The notes beneath the pieces were generated by a model. The model was not told the DNA's origin, ran no database searches, and saw only the letters and a program-made list of their open reading frames with translations. From contig CANIOW010000009.1 of the NCBI GenBank assembly GCA_947469285.1, positions 40,841 through 104,840 of the forward strand: a stretch of DNA of 64,000 nucleotides. The letters are read 5' to 3'. This document shows positions 1-10,323 of this stretch, one piece after another; the first letter of the stretch is position 1; each line of letters begins with the position of its first letter. The translations under genes and the position numbers were made by a program. Source of the DNA: Gammaproteobacteria bacterium (GTDB taxonomy: Bacteria; Pseudomonadota; Gammaproteobacteria; Steroidobacterales; Steroidobacteraceae).

Positions 1-1212
1 GGCTTGGCGGTGGTTGCCGCTCTGTTAGTCCCGGGTGACCTGTTTCTCGGCGGCTTATCGGTCGCCGCGCTTGAGGGTGTAGAACAAGTGCTGCTCTCCC
101 CGGGCGTGCCGCGAACTTCAGCGCTACTGATGGAAGCGTTACGCCGTGGTTTACCGGTGATTGGTGATGTGGAGTTGTTCGCGCGCGAGGCCGACGCCAC
201 TGGCGTGCCGATCATTGGCATTACGGGGACGAATGGCAAAAGTACCGTGACAACGCTGGTGGGCGAAATGGCCCGTGAGGCGGGCCTCGATGCCGGTGTT
301 GGTGGCAATCTTGGGGAGCCGGTTCTGGATCTGTTGCGAGCCGGCCGGCAGTGGTATGTGGTGGAGCTGTCCAGCTACCAGTTAGAGTCTTGCCCGAGTC
401 TGCAGTGCGCAGCGGCGACAGTGCTGAACGTCTCGCCAGATCATCTCGACCGCTATGGTTCAGTAGCGGAGTACGCTGCAGTCAAAGCCAATATCTTCAC
501 CGGCGCTGGTGTGGCTATCATTAACGCAGACGACTCGCGAGTGGTAGCCATGGTCACGCCAGGCAAGCGAATCAAGCAGTTCTCCCTGAGCGGGAACGCT
601 GACTATTATCTGGCGCCACATGCAGGCGGCCCGTGGCTGTGGGCAGGTGGAGAGCCAGTGCTGCCTGCGTCCGCGCTGCGGATTCCTGGTCTGCATAATG
701 CAGCAAATGCCTTGGCGGCACTGGCGCTGGCAGATGCCGTAGGCTTCCCGCGAAACGCCTCGCTGACGGTATTACAACAGTTCACCGGTCTTCCCCATCG
801 TACCCAATGGGTCGGGGAGCGTCGGGGCGTTGTCTATATTGATGATTCCAAAGGGACGAATGTCGGCGCAACGCTGGCGGCGGTTGCCGGCCTACCGGGT
901 TCGCTGCTGGTGATTGCCGGTGGTGACGGTAAAGGCCAAGACTTTACGCCTTTGGCTGCGGCATTCCGCGGCAAAGTACGCAAGGCCATGTTGATTGGTC
1001 GGGATCGTGATCTCGTTGCAGCAGCGCTGGAGGGCGCCTGTGAGGTAGAGCGCTTTGAATCCATGCCGGATGCGGTAGTGGCAGCAGCAAATTCTGCCCG
1101 ATCCGGAGAGACAGTGTTGCTGTCACCTGCATGCTCCAGCCTCGATATGTTCAGTGACTACACCCACCGCGGCCGTGTGTTTGCCGGTGCGGTGAGCGAG
1201 CTACCGGCATGA
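1..1212 (+). CDS. murD: MurD, UDP-N-acetylmuramoylalanine--D-glutamate ligase (5' truncated by window edge)
   Basis: Cytoplasmic Mur ligase that adds D-Glu to UDP-MurNAc-L-Ala. The frame is open from base 1, so the gene begins outside the window. The 402 visible codons lack roughly the first 40-50 residues of the usual ~440-450. The ATP-binding loop GTNGKST lies at visible residues 75-81, followed by the Mur middle domain (ELSSYQLE, NVSPDHLDRY) and a C-terminal domain with DDSKGTN and LSPACSS. The TTG at base 4 is not a credible start because an N-terminal Rossmann portion is missing. Its stop overlaps the ftsW start (ATGA at 1209-1212), implying translational coupling in the dcw operon. Confidence 0.97.
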   Translation, partial: GLAVVAALLVPGDLFLGGLSVAALEGVEQVLLSPGVPRTSALLMEALRRGLPVIGDVELFAREADATGVPIIGITGTNGKSTVTTLVGEMAREAGLDAGVGGNLGEPVLDLLRAGRQWYVVELSSYQLESCPSLQCAAATVLNVSPDHLDRYGSVAEYAAVKANIFTGAGVAIINADDSRVVAMVTPGKRIKQFSLSGNADYYLAPHAGGPWLWAGGEPVLPASALRIPGLHNAANALAALALADAVGFPRNASLTVLQQFTGLPHRTQWVGERRGVVYIDDSKGTNVGATLAAVAGLPGSLLVIAGGDGKGQDFTPLAAAFRGKVRKAMLIGRDRDLVAAALEGACEVERFESMPDAVVAAANSARSGETVLLSPACSSLDMFSDYTHRGRVFAGAVSELPA

Positions 1213-2471
1213 TGGCGCGCCTCCTGACTCTGCTGAAAATTCGTGGCCGGTTAGCGCCATCTTCGCAGGCTGGGTACCGGGTTCGACCAACGCGCCTCGC
1301 CTGGGACCACGTCATTATCATCTGTACTGCTGCGCTGTTACTTATTGGTCTGGTGATGGTGGCATCTGCCTCCATCTCTATCGCCGACCATCAAAGCGGC
1401 GATCCCTTTTTCTATCTCGAAAGGCAGCTCGGTTCCGCAGCGGCGGGAGTGATCGTGGCGTGGTACCTACTGCGTGTACCCGTAGAGACTTGGGAGCGCT
1501 ACGGCCTAGTGCTGTTGTTGGTGGCCTTTCTCGGGCTGGTGCTGGTGCTGGTCCCTGGCGTCGGTGCTGTGGTTAATGGTAGCCGTCGCTGGCTGCGTAT
1601 CGGGTTTTTTAACTTTCAGTGGTCAGAGGCAGCGCGGATGCTGCTGCTGTTATGGCTCGCTGGCTACTTGGTCAGGCGCCAAGAAGAGGTCCGCACTACC
1701 TTGGTTGGATTTGCCAAGCCCATGGGTCTGCTGTTTATAGCTTTCATGTTGTTGTTATGTGAGCCAGACATGGGCGCTGCCGTGGTGCTCATGGGTACGG
1801 CGTTCCTGCTGACCTATCTGGCCGGTGCGCGTCTTTTGTATTGCGCAGCCTCAGTAGTGCTTGGGGGCGGGGTCATCGTGGTGGCAGTGGTCACTAGTGC
1901 ATACCGTATGAAGCGGGTCACTTCTTATACCAAGCCGTTCGAGCATGCGCTGGATAGTGGCTACCAGCTGGTCGGCTCGTTAATCGCCATTGGGCGCGGT
2001 GAATTCTTTGGCGTTGGCCTGGGTGATAGTGCCATGACCACCGGCTATTTGCCTGAGGCACATACCGATTTTGTGTTTGCTGTGCTAGCGGAAGAGTTCG
2101 GCTTTGTTGGCATTGTTGTGGTGCTGACGCTGTTCATGGTGCTGGCGCTGCGCTGTCTGCAGTTGTCGCGTCGTGCACTACTGCAAGGCAAAAAATTCCA
2201 TGCCTATGTGGCTGCGGCGTTTGGTATTTGGATTGGCATGCAATCGCTGGTGAACATGGCGGTGACCATGGGCATGGTGCCGACAAAAGGGTTGACATTG
2301 CCCTTGCTGTCTTATGGGCGCAGCAGCCTGCTAGTGGTCCTCGCCTGGGTCGGTCTGATGTTGCGTATCCATCACGAAGTGGTCGGTGTCAGCCGCGCAG
2401 TTACCCGGCCTACGAATTCGCTCGGCGGGTCTGCGGGTGGTCCTGCCAGCACTAGCGAGGTGACGGCATGA
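1209..2471 (+). CDS. ftsW: FtsW, septal peptidoglycan glycosyltransferase (SEDS family)
   Basis: Polytopic inner-membrane lipid II polymerase of the divisome, 420 aa with about ten hydrophobic segments. The family loop PEAHTDFVFA, with its conserved Asp, is intact. The late motif normally written SYGGSS reads SYGRSS here, with Arg at residue 371, an unusual replacement of a highly conserved glycine. The N-terminal ~35 residues are basic and cytoplasmic. The ATG at 1209 overlaps the murD stop, and the gene's own stop overlaps murG at 2468-2471. RodA is excluded by the dcw context. Confidence 0.96.
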   Translation: MMARLLTLLKIRGRLAPSSQAGYRVRPTRLAWDHVIIICTAALLLIGLVMVASASISIADHQSGDPFFYLERQLGSAAAGVIVAWYLLRVPVETWERYGLVLLLVAFLGLVLVLVPGVGAVVNGSRRWLRIGFFNFQWSEAARMLLLLWLAGYLVRRQEEVRTTLVGFAKPMGLLFIAFMLLLCEPDMGAAVVLMGTAFLLTYLAGARLLYCAASVVLGGGVIVVAVVTSAYRMKRVTSYTKPFEHALDSGYQLVGSLIAIGRGEFFGVGLGDSAMTTGYLPEAHTDFVFAVLAEEFGFVGIVVVLTLFMVLALRCLQLSRRALLQGKKFHAYVAAAFGIWIGMQSLVNMAVTMGMVPTKGLTLPLLSYGRSSLLVVLAWVGLMLRIHHEVVGVSRAVTRPTNSLGGSAGGPASTSEVTA

Positions 2472-3562
2472 CCGTTAGCTCGAGGCATGTGGTGGTCATG
2501 GCTGGCGGTACCGGTGGCCACGTGTTTCCTGCGCTCGCAGTGGCGGATGTGCTGCGCCAGCGTGGGTGCACGGTCAGTTGGCTGGGGACGCGAAACGGCA
2601 TCGAAGCGCGTCTGGTGCCTGCCGCCGGAATTGAGGTGGACTGGATCGACATCGGTGGGCTGCGTGGAAATGGCTTGCGGGGTTGGTTGAGTGCGCCATG
2701 GCGCCTCTGGAATGCGGTACGGCAGGCGCTGCTCGCCTTGCGTCGCCGTCAGCCGGTGGTGGTGCTCGGGCTCGGTGGATTTGTCGCGGGTCCAGGGGGG
2801 CTTGCAGCGAGGTGGGCAAAGATACCGCTCGTCATTCACGAGCAAAACGCGGTGGCTGGTTTAACCAATCGTGCCTTGGCGCTCATCGCTCAGCGAGTAC
2901 TGGCGGCATTCCCTACGGCATTTTCTGGCGGTCAAGCGGTGGTTACGGGTAACCCTGTGCGCACCGAGATTGCGGCATTGCCGGCACCGGCCCTGCGTTT
3001 TGCAGGTCGTAAAGGGCCGGCGCGCCTGTTCGTGTTTGGGGGCAGCCAGGGAGCACAAGTCCTCAATCGTTTGTTGCCAGCGGCGATTGGCCAGCTTGCG
3101 GTGGAAGAACGGCCATCAGTGGTCCATCAAGCCGGCCGTGGAGCGGACCGGCTGGCACAGGTCCAGGCGGCTTATGCGGCAGCGGCGGTCACCGTAGAAG
3201 TGGTGGAATTTATCGACGATATGGCGAGCGAATATGCCAAGGCCGACCTAGTGGTGTGTCGTGCAGGAGCGCTGACGGTTAGTGAGTTGGCGGCAGCCGG
3301 CGTCGGCGCGGTATTGCTGCCGCTGTCAACGGCGGTTGACGACCATCAGACCGCCAACGCACGTTGGTTGGTTGCAGCGGGTGCTGCCCTATGCGTGGAT
3401 GAGCGCAGTCTCACCGCCTCAGCCCTGGCTGATCATCTCAGACCACTGATCAGTGACGGCAGGTCCGCGTGGGAAGCCATGGCCAGCGCGGCCCGTAGCT
3501 GCGCGGTCGTAGATGCCGCGACCACAGTGGCGGATATTTGCCTTAGTGAGGCACGCGCATGA
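2468..3562 (+). CDS. murG: MurG, UDP-GlcNAc transferase making lipid II
   Basis: GT28 glycosyltransferase that adds GlcNAc to lipid I on the inner face of the membrane. At 364 aa it has normal family length. The N-terminal Gly-rich loop [14 protein letters not shown], the HEQNAVAG segment and the C-domain loop [10 protein letters not shown] with RAGALTVSE are all present. ATGA overlaps at both ends (with ftsW at 2468-2471, with murC at 3559-3562) place it in the coupled mur/fts operon. Confidence 0.97.
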   Translation: MTVSSRHVVVMAGGTGGHVFPALAVADVLRQRGCTVSWLGTRNGIEARLVPAAGIEVDWIDIGGLRGNGLRGWLSAPWRLWNAVRQALLALRRRQPVVVLGLGGFVAGPGGLAARWAKIPLVIHEQNAVAGLTNRALALIAQRVLAAFPTAFSGGQAVVTGNPVRTEIAALPAPALRFAGRKGPARLFVFGGSQGAQVLNRLLPAAIGQLAVEERPSVVHQAGRGADRLAQVQAAYAAAAVTVEVVEFIDDMASEYAKADLVVCRAGALTVSELAAAGVGAVLLPLSTAVDDHQTANARWLVAAGAALCVDERSLTASALADHLRPLISDGRSAWEAMASAARSCAVVDAATTVADICLSEARA

Positions 3563-4965
3563 AAGACCGTATGCGGCATATCCAAAGAATTCATTTCGTC
3601 GGCATCGGCGGAGCTGGGATGGGCGGCATTGCAGAAGTATTGCTAACGCAGGGTTATGCCGTGCAAGGCTCCGATCTGAAGCCCAATGCCGTGACGATCC
3701 GCCTTGAGCGTCAAGGCGCGCGCATCTTGTTGGGACACACGGCCGAGAATATTGCTGGGGTCGATGTGGTGGTGGTCTCTAGCGCCATCCAGCGTGACAA
3801 TCCTGAAGTTGCAGCCGCGCTGGCGAAGCGTATACCCGTGGTTAAGCGCGCCGAAATGCTCGCAGAGCTGATGCGTTTCCGGTTTGGTATTGCCGTCGCC
3901 GGAACTCATGGAAAGACCACTACCACGAGTTTGGTCGCCAGCGTGCTTGCTGAAGGTGGGCTGGATCCGACCTTTGTCATTGGAGGTCGTCTCAAAAGTG
4001 CGGACGCCAATGCGCGCCTCGGACGTGGCAAGTACTTGGTGGCTGAGGCCGACGAAAGTGATGCCTCCTTTATTCATCTGCAGCCAGTCATGGCGATTGT
4101 TACCAATATTGACAATGATCATTTATCGACTCATGACGGTGACTTTGAGCGTCTAAAGCAGAGTTTCGTCGACTTCCTGCTGAATCTGCCGTTTTATGGT
4201 TTGGCGGTTCTCTGCGCCGAAGACACCCACTTGCAATCGATTCGCGAAGGTCTGTCGCGGCCGTTTATTACCTACGGTATTGATGTTGAGTCGGATATTC
4301 GCGCAGTGAACATCGAGAGATGCGGGCTGCAGTCGCGCTTTTCGGTCTTGCGAGCGGGTCTGGCGCCACTCGCAGTAACGTTAAACCTGCCTGGCAGGCA
4401 CAACGTGCTGAATGCACTGGCGGCGATCGCCGTGGCGACAGAGCTTGAAGTGGCGGACGAGGCCATCGTCGCGGCGCTAAACTCATTTCAGGGTATTGAT
4501 CGGCGTCTGCAACAACTGGGCGATATTGTTACCTCTCGTGGCACCGTGACGCTCGTCGATGACTACGGGCACCACCCGACCGAGGTCGCGGCAACGCTGG
4601 AAGCGGTCCGTCAGGGGTGGGCCGGGCGCCGTTTGGTGCTGGCATTCCAGCCGCACCGTTACTCACGTACCCGTGACCTGCTGGATGATTTTGCACGTGT
4701 ATTGTCGACTACCGACGTGCTGCTCGTGACGGAAGTGTATGCCGCTGGGGAAGCGCCTATTGCAGGCGCTGATGGCCGCGCTATCTGTCGTGCAGTGCGC
4801 TCGCGTGGCCATGTCGAGCCAGTGTTTGTGCCACGCGTCGAAGAGTTGCATACCGCGTTGATGGACCTACTACAAGACGGTGACGTGCTCGTGACCATGG
4901 GTGCGGGCCATATTGGCGCCGTGGCCCATGAGTTGCCTGTTCGCCTGATGGCAGGTGGCGTGTGA
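3559..4965 (+). CDS. murC: MurC, UDP-N-acetylmuramate--L-alanine ligase
   Basis: Cytoplasmic ATP-dependent ligase that attaches L-Ala to UDP-MurNAc, 468 aa, full length. An N-terminal Rossmann motif [12 protein letters not shown] (about residues 12-23), the P-loop GTHGKTT at 115-121, EADESDASF, and the C-terminal DDYGHHPTE and FQPHRYSRT motifs are characteristic. The ATG overlaps the murG stop, and its stop overlaps the GTG start of murB. Confidence 0.97.
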   Translation: MKDRMRHIQRIHFVGIGGAGMGGIAEVLLTQGYAVQGSDLKPNAVTIRLERQGARILLGHTAENIAGVDVVVVSSAIQRDNPEVAAALAKRIPVVKRAEMLAELMRFRFGIAVAGTHGKTTTTSLVASVLAEGGLDPTFVIGGRLKSADANARLGRGKYLVAEADESDASFIHLQPVMAIVTNIDNDHLSTHDGDFERLKQSFVDFLLNLPFYGLAVLCAEDTHLQSIREGLSRPFITYGIDVESDIRAVNIERCGLQSRFSVLRAGLAPLAVTLNLPGRHNVLNALAAIAVATELEVADEAIVAALNSFQGIDRRLQQLGDIVTSRGTVTLVDDYGHHPTEVAATLEAVRQGWAGRRLVLAFQPHRYSRTRDLLDDFARVLSTTDVLLVTEVYAAGEAPIAGADGRAICRAVRSRGHVEPVFVPRVEELHTALMDLLQDGDVLVTMGAGHIGAVAHELPVRLMAGGV

Positions 4966-5885
4966 CGCTACGCCGCTCCCTGTTGCCGCCGCAATTTGAA
5001 TGGGCTGCAGAGTTCAACGGCCGTCTGCGGGCGGACGAGCCGATGGCGCGGCATACCTCGTGGCATGTTGGCGGCCCGGTGGACTGGTGGTTCATGCCGC
5101 GAGATCTCACCGATCTAAGATCCTTCTTGCGCGCTTTGCCGCGAGACATACCGGTGCACTGGATTGGTCTCGGTAGCAATGTCTTAGTGCGCGATGGTGG
5201 GTTGCGTGGTGCGGCGATTGCTCTGCATGGTGTTCTCACGCGCGTCGATCGATTGAGTCAAAGCGTAGTGCATTGTGAGGCGGGCGTGCCCTGTGCCCGA
5301 ATCGCGAAACAATGCCTTAAATGGGGTTTGGCGCCGGCGGCTTTCTTGGCAGGGATTCCTGGCACATTGGGTGGTGCGCTGGCAATGAACGCTGGGGCGT
5401 GGGGTGGTGAAACCTGGGCGCATGTCGAAGAGGTGACGGTCGTTGGTCGTGACGGCGCCTTGCGGACACGCCAGGCAGCCGAGTATCGCTGGAGCTATCG
5501 CCAGCTGCAGGTGCCAGTCGCCGATGAGGCTTTCGTTGGCGCGCGCTTGCAGTTTTCCGCGGAGCCGAATGCCGTCTATGAAGACATGCAGGTGCTGCTC
5601 AATCGACGCCGTGAGACTCAGCCGATTGGCGAGTGGAGTTGCGGCTCCACCTTTACCAATCCACCTGGAGACCATGCGGCGCGGTTGATTGAGGCGGCCG
5701 GATTAAAAGGCTGCCGACAGGGTGGGGCGGTTGTTTCGCAGAAACATGCCAACTTCCTTCTGAACGACGGTTCTGCAACCGCGGCGGATATCGAAACCTT
5801 GATTGAGCGTGTTCGCGCCGAAGTATTGCGCGTGCATGGCGTTGAACTGTTCACGGAAGTACGGATCATGGGAGAGCGGGCATGA
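4962..5885 (+). CDS. murB: MurB, UDP-N-acetylenolpyruvoylglucosamine reductase
   Basis: FAD- and NADPH-dependent enzyme that reduces enolpyruvyl-UDP-GlcNAc to UDP-MurNAc; 307 aa. FAD-binding segments [12 protein letters not shown] and [19 protein letters not shown] are clear. The active-site serine lies in CGSTFTNP and the catalytic Glu in [10 protein letters not shown] near the C-terminus. The start is GTG at 4962, inside the GTGA overlap with murC. The location of murB between murC and ddl is seen in part of the Gammaproteobacteria; E. coli keeps it elsewhere. Confidence 0.96.
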   Translation: MTLRRSLLPPQFEWAAEFNGRLRADEPMARHTSWHVGGPVDWWFMPRDLTDLRSFLRALPRDIPVHWIGLGSNVLVRDGGLRGAAIALHGVLTRVDRLSQSVVHCEAGVPCARIAKQCLKWGLAPAAFLAGIPGTLGGALAMNAGAWGGETWAHVEEVTVVGRDGALRTRQAAEYRWSYRQLQVPVADEAFVGARLQFSAEPNAVYEDMQVLLNRRRETQPIGEWSCGSTFTNPPGDHAARLIEAAGLKGCRQGGAVVSQKHANFLLNDGSATAADIETLIERVRAEVLRVHGVELFTEVRIMGERA

Positions 5886-6856
5886 GTTTCTTGAGGGCCA
5901 GCGGCGTCGCCTTCCGCAAGATCACTGACCCGGGCGAATTTGGTCGGGTGGCAGTGTTGTATGGCGGTGCCTCAGCTGAAAGAGCCGTCTCATTAAAAAG
6001 CGGCACCGCGGTACTCGATGCGCTCATAGAGCGTGGCGTGGATGCCCATGGCATCGATCCGTCGGAAGTGGAGCCTGCTGAGTTAGTGCGTGCCGGCTTC
6101 GACCGCGTATTTATTGTCCTCCATGGTCCCGGTGGTGAGGATGGTGCGATTCAAGGAGCCCTGGAGTGGCTCGGCCTGCCGTATACCGGCAGTGGAGTGC
6201 TCGGCTCGGCAATCGGCATGGATAAGCTGCGGACTAAACAGTTGGCTTCTGCTGCCGGCATCAACACGCCGAAATGGTTGCCGGTGGTGGCGGGAGTCGA
6301 CGCTGCGGTGGTTGCCCGTGTCTTGGGTCTGCCTCTCATCGTGAAGCCGGCAAGCCAAGGCAGTTCGGTGGGCATGACCAAGGTAACAGCGGCCAATGAC
6401 ATGCAGGCAGCCGTTAGCGCTGCGCTTGAACATGACCCAGTCGCTATCGCTGAAGCATGGGTGACGGGCAAGGAATACACGGTAGCCGTGTTGCAGGGCG
6501 ATGCGCTGCCGGCCATTCGCATTGAAACTCCGCGGGGCTTTTACGATTACGAGGCTAAGTATCTGTCTGATGACACGCAATATCATTGTCCTTGTGGGCT
6601 TGATGCAGTAGCCGAAGCGCAACTACGAACCCTGGCTTTACGTGCATTTGGCGCAGTGGGGTGTGCCGGTTGGGGCCGCGCCGACTTCATGATCGGGGAG
6701 GATGGGGTGCCATTACTGCTCGAGGTAAATACCGTGCCGGGCATGACCGACCACAGCCTTGTACCGATGGCCGCTCGAGCATCGGGCATCGACTTTGCGG
6801 AGTTGTGTTGGCGGGTGCTGGAGACCAGTTTTTCGCGTGAGCGGGTGAACGCCTGA
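5882..6856 (+). CDS. ddl: Ddl, D-alanine--D-alanine ligase
   Basis: ATP-grasp enzyme that makes the D-Ala-D-Ala terminus of the stem peptide, 324 aa. Visible motifs are [14 protein letters not shown] near the N-terminus, [23 protein letters not shown], and the metal/ATP site [15 protein letters not shown]. It overlaps murB by ATGA (5882-5885). Its TGA shares one base with the ftsQ ATG (TGATG at 6854-6858). Confidence 0.96.
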   Translation: MSFLRASGVAFRKITDPGEFGRVAVLYGGASAERAVSLKSGTAVLDALIERGVDAHGIDPSEVEPAELVRAGFDRVFIVLHGPGGEDGAIQGALEWLGLPYTGSGVLGSAIGMDKLRTKQLASAAGINTPKWLPVVAGVDAAVVARVLGLPLIVKPASQGSSVGMTKVTAANDMQAAVSAALEHDPVAIAEAWVTGKEYTVAVLQGDALPAIRIETPRGFYDYEAKYLSDDTQYHCPCGLDAVAEAQLRTLALRAFGAVGCAGWGRADFMIGEDGVPLLLEVNTVPGMTDHSLVPMAARASGIDFAELCWRVLETSFSRERVNA

Positions 6857-7674
6857 TGGATGTAGGCGCCCTGTTCGGTCCGTTTGATCGCTGGCTGAAG
6901 CGCCGTGCGCGTCAGCGTGCTCGGCGCGCCGTGCAGGAGACGCCTTCGTCAACGATCAACTGGGCGCGTTGGGGTTTGCATGGCGCGATTGTGACGCTGG
7001 CGTTTGCAGTGATTGGTGGATTGGTGATGGCGATGGATCGTCCAGTGCAGCACGTCTTTGTGGAAGGGACTTTCCAGCGCGTACGCGCTGGCGATGTGGA
7101 GCGTGTGGTGCGTCGCAACCTGACTGGTGGGTTCGTAACTTCCAATCTGCGCTCGTTGCGCACCCAGGTGGAATCGCTTGCTTGGGTCGATCGTGCCCGT
7201 TTGCAGCGTCGCTGGCCGAATGGCGTCGTGGTTAGCATCACGGAGCAGGTAGCCGCGGCACGTTGGGATGCTGATGGGCTGCTGAATGCGCGTGGCGAAT
7301 TGTTTGTGGTGGGAGTGCAGCATCCACCGCCAGAGTTGCCCCTGCTGGCGGGGCCTGTGGGTTCGGAATGGCAGGTGGCGCAGCGGTTTTTTTCCATTCA
7401 GTCACGACTCGCAGAGCGTGGTCTACGCGTTGCTGCAGTGCGCCTTGATGCACGTGGTGCCTGGGAGCTCGAGTTGGTGGGAGGCGTGGTCGTGCGTTTT
7501 GGCCGCCGCCAAGTGGATGAACGCATCCAACGTTTTCTGGATGTTGCAGCAGGCGTTGTTCAACCGCGAACGGCTGAAATTGCCTATGTCGATATGCGAT
7601 ATAGCAACGGGTTTTCAATCGGTTGGCGCACGCGTGATGCGGGTGCCACCAAGGATGGGCAGGCAGATGTCTAA
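6856..7674 (+). CDS. ftsQ: FtsQ, divisome bitopic membrane protein
   Basis: Scaffold that links early and late division proteins. At 272 aa it has a short basic cytoplasmic tail, one membrane helix at about residues 38-57, then a POTRA domain (HVFVEGTFQRVRAGDVE) and a beta-rich periplasmic domain. Sequence similarity in this family is low, so the call leans on domain order and the ddl-ftsQ-ftsA position. The last 8 bp overlap the ftsA start. Confidence 0.93.
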   Translation: MDVGALFGPFDRWLKRRARQRARRAVQETPSSTINWARWGLHGAIVTLAFAVIGGLVMAMDRPVQHVFVEGTFQRVRAGDVERVVRRNLTGGFVTSNLRSLRTQVESLAWVDRARLQRRWPNGVVVSITEQVAAARWDADGLLNARGELFVVGVQHPPPELPLLAGPVGSEWQVAQRFFSIQSRLAERGLRVAAVRLDARGAWELELVGGVVVRFGRRQVDERIQRFLDVAAGVVQPRTAEIAYVDMRYSNGFSIGWRTRDAGATKDGQADV

Positions 7675-8902
7675 GCGTACTGATCGTAATCTCATTGTCG
7701 GTCTCGACATTGGTACCTCAAAGGTGGTCGCGCTGGTCGGCGAGGTTAAGCCCGACGGCTCCTTGGAAGTCATTGGGTTCGGGTCACAGCCTTCGCGCGG
7801 CCTCAAAAAAGGCGTGGTGGTCAACATCGACTCCACAGTGCAGTCCATCCAACGCGCCATCGAAGAAGCCGAGCTGATGACCGGGGTGGAGATCAACTCG
7901 GTCTACACGGGCATTGCCGGCAGCCATGTGCGCAGCCTGAACTCGCATGGCATCGTTGCCATTCGGGACAAGGAAGTGACGCAGGCCGATGTCAGCCGCG
8001 TCATGGAGGCGGCACGCGCGGTGGCGCTCCCTGCAGATCAGCGCGTGCTGCATGTTATTCCTCAGGAATTCATCATCGACAGCCAAGATGGTATCCGGGA
8101 GCCGCTGGGCATGTCCGGAGTACGTCTCGAAGCGCGGGTGCATGTAGTCACCTGTGCTGACAGTGCGGCACAAAACATCATTAAGTGTGTGGAGCGTTGC
8201 GGACTGGTGGTAGAGGAAATCATTCTTGAGCAGTGGGCTTCGGCCTATGCGGTGCTGACAGAGGATGAGAAGGAGCTCGGTGTCTGCCTGATCGATATTG
8301 GTGGTGGGACGACTGATATCGCCGTATTTACGGGCGGTGCGCTGCGTCATACCGCCGTCATTCCAGTGGCGGGCGATCAGGTGACCAACGACATCGCAGT
8401 TTCCATGCGGACGCCGACCCAGTATGCAGAGGACATTAAGATCCGCCATGCCTGTGCCTTGGGTCAGCTGGCGAAGACCGACGAGACCATCGAGGTGCCC
8501 AGCGTCGCCGGACGTCCATCGCGCCGCCTAGCGCGACAGACGTTGGCGGAGATTGTCGAGCCGCGTTACGAGGAACTATTTCGTTTCGTTCGCGAAGAAC
8601 TGCGCCGTTCGGGTTATGCGGAGGCGATTGCTGCTGGGCTGGTCATCACCGGTGGCAGCGCCAAGATGGAAGGGGCGGTGGAACTTGCCGAGGAGGTTTT
8701 CCACGTGCCGGTACGACTCGGTCTACCCAGCGGCGTCAGTGGTCTTGGCGAAGTGGTTCGCAACCCAGTGTATGCGACGGGTGTCGGGCTGTTGCTTTAC
8801 GCACGTCAGAACATGGCACCGGAGGGGGTCTTGCGGCCTTTTGTCGGTGAGGTATCCGGTATGGTCCAGCGCGTCAAAGGCTGGTTACAAGGCCATTTTT
8901 GA
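7667..8902 (+). CDS. ftsA: FtsA, actin-like Z-ring membrane anchor
   Basis: ATP-binding actin homologue that tethers FtsZ to the membrane, 411 aa. The phosphate-1 loop is GLDIGTSKVVALVGE near the N-terminus, the phosphate-2 loop IDIGGGTTDIAVF is central, and GLVITGGSAKMEG is the adenosine motif. The C-terminus (MVQRVKGWLQGHF) is an amphipathic membrane-targeting helix. The frame stays open back to 7286, but ATG 7667, preceded by an AAGGA-type site, gives the normal family start and lies within the ftsQ stop. Confidence 0.96.
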   Translation: MSKRTDRNLIVGLDIGTSKVVALVGEVKPDGSLEVIGFGSQPSRGLKKGVVVNIDSTVQSIQRAIEEAELMTGVEINSVYTGIAGSHVRSLNSHGIVAIRDKEVTQADVSRVMEAARAVALPADQRVLHVIPQEFIIDSQDGIREPLGMSGVRLEARVHVVTCADSAAQNIIKCVERCGLVVEEIILEQWASAYAVLTEDEKELGVCLIDIGGGTTDIAVFTGGALRHTAVIPVAGDQVTNDIAVSMRTPTQYAEDIKIRHACALGQLAKTDETIEVPSVAGRPSRRLARQTLAEIVEPRYEELFRFVREELRRSGYAEAIAAGLVITGGSAKMEGAVELAEEVFHVPVRLGLPSGVSGLGEVVRNPVYATGVGLLLYARQNMAPEGVLRPFVGEVSGMVQRVKGWLQGHF

Positions 8903-8970
8903 ATTCTTGAAAGGCGGGGCTGGTCACGGACAGCCCTCGGTCGAAACATTTAAAAGCCAGGAGAGTAGTC

Positions 8971-10191
8971 ATGACATTTGAACTGATGGACGCCTATAGC
9001 CAGAGCGCGGTCATCAAGGTGCTGGGAGTGGGCGGTGGTGGCGGCAATGCCGTCTCGCACATGGTCACCACCGGCATCGAGGGGGTTGATTTCATCTGTA
9101 TCAACACCGATGCGCAGGCGCTCAAGCACAGCAAGGTCAAGGCCTCGCTGCAGATTGGCTGCAATATCACCAAGGGCCTAGGGGCGGGTGCTGATCCGGA
9201 AGTGGGCCGGCAGGCGGCGATGGAGGACCGTGATCGCATCATCGAGCTCATCGAGGGCTGCGACATGTTGTTTATCACCGCTGGTATGGGTGGTGGTACC
9301 GGTACCGGAGCGGCGCCAGTGGTAGCGCAAGTCGCTAAGGAGCTGGGCATCCTCACCGTGGCGGTGGTCACCAAGCCCTTCGGGATGGAAGGTCGGCGCC
9401 GTGGCAGCATCGCTGACCAAGGCATTGCCGAGCTGGCCAAACACGTCGACTCACTGATTACGATCCCTAATCAAAAGCTGCTGAGTGTCCTCGGTCCCTC
9501 GACGACGTTGCTGGATGCCTTTAAATCCGCCAATACCGTGCTGCAAGGTGCGGTCCAAGGGATCGCGGAGCTGATTACCCGCCCGGGTCTGATCAACGTC
9601 GACTTTGCCGACGTGCGTACCGTGATGTCCGAGACTGGCATGGCGATGATGGGTACCGGCTTTGCCACCGGCGAAAACCGGGCGCGCCGCGCCGCGGAGA
9701 TGGCGGTGTCCAGTCCGCTGCTGGAGGACATCAACCTGGCCGGAGCGCAGGGAGTCCTCGTGAATGTGACTTGCGGCCTCGATCTGTCGATCGGCGAGTT
9801 TGAAGAAGTAGGCAACACCGTTAAGGCTTACGCCAGTGACGATGCAACGGTGGTCGTCGGGACGGTGATCGATCCCGAGCTGCTGGGGGGTGAGCTGCGG
9901 GTGACGGTAGTGGCCACGGGGCTTGGTCGGGCGCCGGCCACCCAGGTCATGCCTTCGCCGTCCCTGACCCGGACCGCCGAGCCTGCGCTGCGCATGGTGC
10001 GTCCAGCCGGGATGGGAGCCACGCCCCAAGCGGCATCGCCAACGGCTGGCGGTGACTGGTCTGACTACGAGCGCCCGGCGGTTCGCCGCGTTCCGGCGAA
10101 GGCGGCGGTGGGGGATGGCTTACGTGCCGACGGCGGCTGGGATGAAGACATGTTGGATATTCCGGCCTTTTTGCGTCGTCAGGCAGATTGA
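8971..10191 (+). CDS. ftsZ: FtsZ, tubulin-like division GTPase
   Basis: Polymerising GTPase that forms the Z ring; 406 aa. The GTP loop GGGTGTG lies at residues 107-113, and T7-loop sequences [10 protein letters not shown] follow. A ~65-residue Ala/Pro/Arg-rich linker ends in the conserved C-terminal peptide [14 protein letters not shown], which binds FtsA and ZipA in this family. The ribosome site CAGGAGAG is 7 nt upstream of ATG 8971. The 68-bp gap after ftsA is the first non-overlapping junction in the cluster, so ftsZ may also have its own transcripts. ZapD, an FtsZ cross-linker, is encoded at 27633-28499. Confidence 0.98.
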   Translation: MTFELMDAYSQSAVIKVLGVGGGGGNAVSHMVTTGIEGVDFICINTDAQALKHSKVKASLQIGCNITKGLGAGADPEVGRQAAMEDRDRIIELIEGCDMLFITAGMGGGTGTGAAPVVAQVAKELGILTVAVVTKPFGMEGRRRGSIADQGIAELAKHVDSLITIPNQKLLSVLGPSTTLLDAFKSANTVLQGAVQGIAELITRPGLINVDFADVRTVMSETGMAMMGTGFATGENRARRAAEMAVSSPLLEDINLAGAQGVLVNVTCGLDLSIGEFEEVGNTVKAYASDDATVVVGTVIDPELLGGELRVTVVATGLGRAPATQVMPSPSLTRTAEPALRMVRPAGMGATPQAASPTAGGDWSDYERPAVRRVPAKAAVGDGLRADGGWDEDMLDIPAFLRRQAD

Positions 10192-10221
10192 GCGATTTTC
10201 GACGCTTTTCCCGTGAAGATA

Positions 10222-10256
10222 CCGTCGTTGTTTGCCAAAGAGGTAGGCAGCGACGG
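10222..10256 (+). terminator. Hairpin between ftsZ and lpxC
   Basis: Bases 10222-10233 can pair with 10245-10256 around an 11-nt loop, including a perfect CCGTCG/CGACGG base and a few G-U pairs. The downstream sequence TTCTTA is only weakly T-rich, so attenuation or partial termination is as likely as full termination. It would separate the dcw transcript from lpxC. Confidence 0.4.
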
Positions 10257-10284
10257 GTTCTTAATCCTTGGGCGCGGGCCGTTA

Positions 10285-10314
10285 TTGAGCGATTTACGGG
10301 GTGCGTGGTAATCT
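10285..10314 (+). promoter_or_regulatory. Candidate lpxC promoter giving a leaderless mRNA
   Basis: TTGAGC (10285-10290) and TAATCT (10309-10314) with an 18-nt spacer resemble a weak sigma-70 promoter. Transcription would begin about 7-10 nt downstream, at or just before the lpxC ATG at 10324. No Shine-Dalgarno sequence is visible in the preceding bases. Confidence 0.35.
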
Positions 10315-10323
10315 TCCAATCCT

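Noticed and set aside
7286..7666. 127-codon upstream extension of ftsA
   Set aside because: Lies inside ftsQ in another frame and adds no FtsA homology; ATG 7667 gives the family start.
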